6,797 nt of DNA from the NCBI GenBank assembly GCA_002450255.1, contig DJYW01000117.1, forward strand, positions 60,567-67,363, written 5' to 3'. The position numbers and the translations under genes were made by a program. Positions 5,612-6,797 of this stretch are shown here, piece after piece. Origin of the DNA: Gammaproteobacteria bacterium UBA6968 (GTDB lineage Bacteria > Pseudomonadota > Gammaproteobacteria > Pseudomonadales > Azotimanducaceae). The notes under the pieces are model-generated. The model saw nothing but the letters and a program-made list of their open reading frames with translations, was not told the origin of the DNA and searched no databases. Each line of letters starts with the position of its first letter. The first letter of the stretch is position 1.

Positions 5612-6025
5612 ATGTACATCAGCGGTGGTTGTCATTGTGGCGCAATTACCTTTATCGGTGAGGCGGATCCAAAGCGGGTGGCAATTTGCCACTGCACCGA
5701 TTGTCAGAAAATGTCTGGCGGGCCTTATCGCAGCATAGTCCAGGTGGCCGAAAGCGAGTTGACGTTCCAAAGTGGCGAGCCAAAGATTTATCCGAAGATA
5801 GGCGACAGTGGTAACCCACGCGAACTCGGTTTTTGTGAAAGCTGCGGCGCGCATATTTACGCTACATCGCCGCGCAGCAGCGATACAGCTGAGCGTTGGC
5901 TAGGCATCCGCACCGGTTTGTTGGACCAAGTCGCAGACTTGCCTCCACAGGCACAAGTTTGGTTTGACTCGGCCGTGCCCTGGGCACAAAACATCGCGGA
6001 CTTACCGCGCAAATCCGGGCAATGA
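5612..6025 (+). CDS. GFA / CENP-V family zinc-binding protein
   Basis: This 137-residue cytoplasmic protein of the GFA (glutathione-dependent formaldehyde-activating enzyme, Gfa-like) family has the zinc-binding cysteines in the expected order. GGCHCGAI (5-12) provides C7 and C9, CHCTDCQKMSG (26-36) provides C26, C28 and C31, and FCESCGAHIY (74-83) provides C75 and C78. Length and motif spacing fit the family. Despite the name, the catalytic role of most members is unproven. The ATG at 5612 is chosen over an upstream GTG (5588) because AAGGAGAG (5600-5607) is an excellent ribosome site. Its stop TGA overlaps the ATG of the next gene (ATGA), so the two are translationally coupled. The GST partner strengthens a glutathione-related or electrophile-handling role, as inference. 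Confidence 0.9.
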   Translation: MYISGGCHCGAITFIGEADPKRVAICHCTDCQKMSGGPYRSIVQVAESELTFQSGEPKIYPKIGDSGNPRELGFCESCGAHIYATSPRSSDTAERWLGIRTGLLDQVADLPPQAQVWFDSAVPWAQNIADLPRKSGQ

Positions 6026-6669
6026 CCCTACCTGTACTCTATAGTTTCCGGCGTTGTCCTTACGCGATGCGTGCGCGTCTGGCCCTGCACCTTGCCGGGG
6101 TTCAGGTCGAGCTTCGTGAAATTGCCCTCAAAGCAAAGCCGCCTACTTTTTTGGCGCTGTCGCCCAAGGCAACGGTGCCGGTGTTACAGCACGCAAATGG
6201 CGTGGTGCTTGAGGAAAGCCTGGAGATTATGCAGTGGGCATTGGTGCAGCGGGCGCCGCATTGGCTTATTGAGCGCATTGACGATCAGCCGCAGGCGCAA
6301 TTTGTGGCTGCGTTTGATGAGGGTTTCAAACCCTGGCTAGACCGCTATAAATACCATCGTGACGAACATGAGTGGAGTCGGGAACATTGCCGGGCGCAGT
6401 GTTTGGCCTGGCTGCAGCGGCTGGAGACGTTGATGGTTGGTGGGCCCTATCTGTGTGGCACCGAGGCACAACTGGTGGATTTAGCGTTGCTGCCTTTTGT
6501 GCGCCAATTTCATTTTGTGGAGCCGACCTGGTTAGCACAGCAAGCGTTACCGGCAGTTTGGTCGTGGTTGAATCATTGGCTGGCGCATGACGCGTTTCTA
6601 GTGATAATGGAAAAGCAGTCTTTATGGCAAGATCCCATGCTTGCGACTACAGCAGAGACTGGGCTTTGA
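6022..6669 (+). CDS. Glutathione S-transferase family protein
   Basis: This 215-residue soluble protein has an N-terminal thioredoxin-fold domain (about 3-75). It carries RRCPYAMRAR (10-19), where C12 is the likely catalytic cysteine of a CPYA motif resembling glutaredoxin CPYC but with one thiol. TVPVL (51-55) carries the cis-proline P53, and LEES (63-66) is the glutathione gamma-glutamyl contact. The alpha-helical C-terminal domain (about 90-210) contains the N-capping/hydrophobic-staple region YLCGTEAQLVDLALLPFVRQF (143-163). A cysteine-type site suggests thiol transferase or glutathionyl-lyase chemistry rather than classical conjugation, but the substrate is unknown. It starts at the ATGA overlap with the GFA gene and has no separate strong ribosome site, as expected for a coupled operon gene. 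Confidence 0.9.
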   Translation: MTLPVLYSFRRCPYAMRARLALHLAGVQVELREIALKAKPPTFLALSPKATVPVLQHANGVVLEESLEIMQWALVQRAPHWLIERIDDQPQAQFVAAFDEGFKPWLDRYKYHRDEHEWSREHCRAQCLAWLQRLETLMVGGPYLCGTEAQLVDLALLPFVRQFHFVEPTWLAQQALPAVWSWLNHWLAHDAFLVIMEKQSLWQDPMLATTAETGL

Positions 6670-6691
6670 CGGCGAGCTGGATTTATTTGCA

Positions 6692-6722
6692 GCTACGCGG
6701 CGTAAGGCAATATACGTGTAGC
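6692..6722. repeat. Imperfect stem-loop after the GST gene
   Basis: GCTAC (6692-6696) and CGTA (6701-6704) pair with TACG (6713-6716) and GTAGC (6718-6722) around an eight-base loop, with a small internal loop. An A-run follows on the plus strand, so it is not a standard intrinsic terminator. It may still mark the 3' end of the GFA-GST transcript. Confidence 0.3.
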
Positions 6723-6733
6723 AAAAACGCGTT

Positions 6734-6797
6734 GACCAGAAATAGACAGAGAAAAAAAGAACAAAGACAACGAACAAACAAAAGACCAAGCTAAAGA
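6734..6797. other. T-depleted, A-rich low-complexity tract at the window end
   Basis: These 64 bases contain only two T (6743 and 6792) and are mostly A with C and G. Two of the plus-strand frames are open across most of it, but there is no ATG and no ribosome site, so I do not call a gene. Read on the minus strand it is a polypyrimidine-type tract containing a run of seven T. Confidence 0.5.

Overview
The window looks like chromosomal DNA from a gammaproteobacterium, inferred from four things. Base composition is moderate, close to balanced GC/AT by eye. A LexA operator of the Escherichia coli type (CTGT-N8-ACAG) is present. The protein set (CysK, MerC-domain protein, cytochrome c' with cytochrome b561, GFA protein, GST) is common in environmental, often marine, gammaproteobacteria. 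No species can be named from the sequence.

Layout. Positions 2-139 hold the 3' end of an unrecognised plus-strand gene whose stop codon lies inside a LexA-box-like palindrome (132-147). A leader with a strong stem-loop (291-314) precedes an acyl-CoA dehydrogenase/flavin monooxygenase family gene (367-1506, plus). This gene converges on cysteine synthase cysK (1608-2561, minus), which lies 127 nt downstream of a small MerC-domain membrane protein (2689-3093, minus). A TehB-like SAM methyltransferase (3193-3867, plus) diverges from the MerC gene. It converges with a cytochrome b561 gene (3864-4628, minus), and their stop codons overlap within TTTAAA. The b561 gene overlaps the end of the cytochrome c' gene (4603-5067, minus) by 26 nt, so the two form an operon. 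A 544-nt non-coding stretch (5068-5611) is rich in inverted repeats, including a compact three-way-junction fold. Then a GFA-family zinc protein (5612-6025, plus) and a glutathione S-transferase (6022-6669, plus) form a translationally coupled pair. The last 128 nt carry no gene and end in a T-depleted, A-rich tract.

How the genes may work together. The cytochrome c'/b561 pair is a coherent redox unit: a periplasmic haem c protein and a membrane di-haem b protein. GFA plus GST is a coherent glutathione/electrophile unit. cysK supplies cysteine (hence glutathione), MerC-domain proteins are metal-related membrane proteins, and TehB-like methyltransferases are linked in known cases to tellurite tolerance, so a thiol/metalloid-stress theme is plausible. 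The genes are in several separate transcription units, however, and the theme is inference. No CRISPR array, rRNA, tRNA or transposase is visible. I see no clear case for a wholly new system. The parts most worth checking are the LexA box with the leader behind it and the structured 5411-5464 region.
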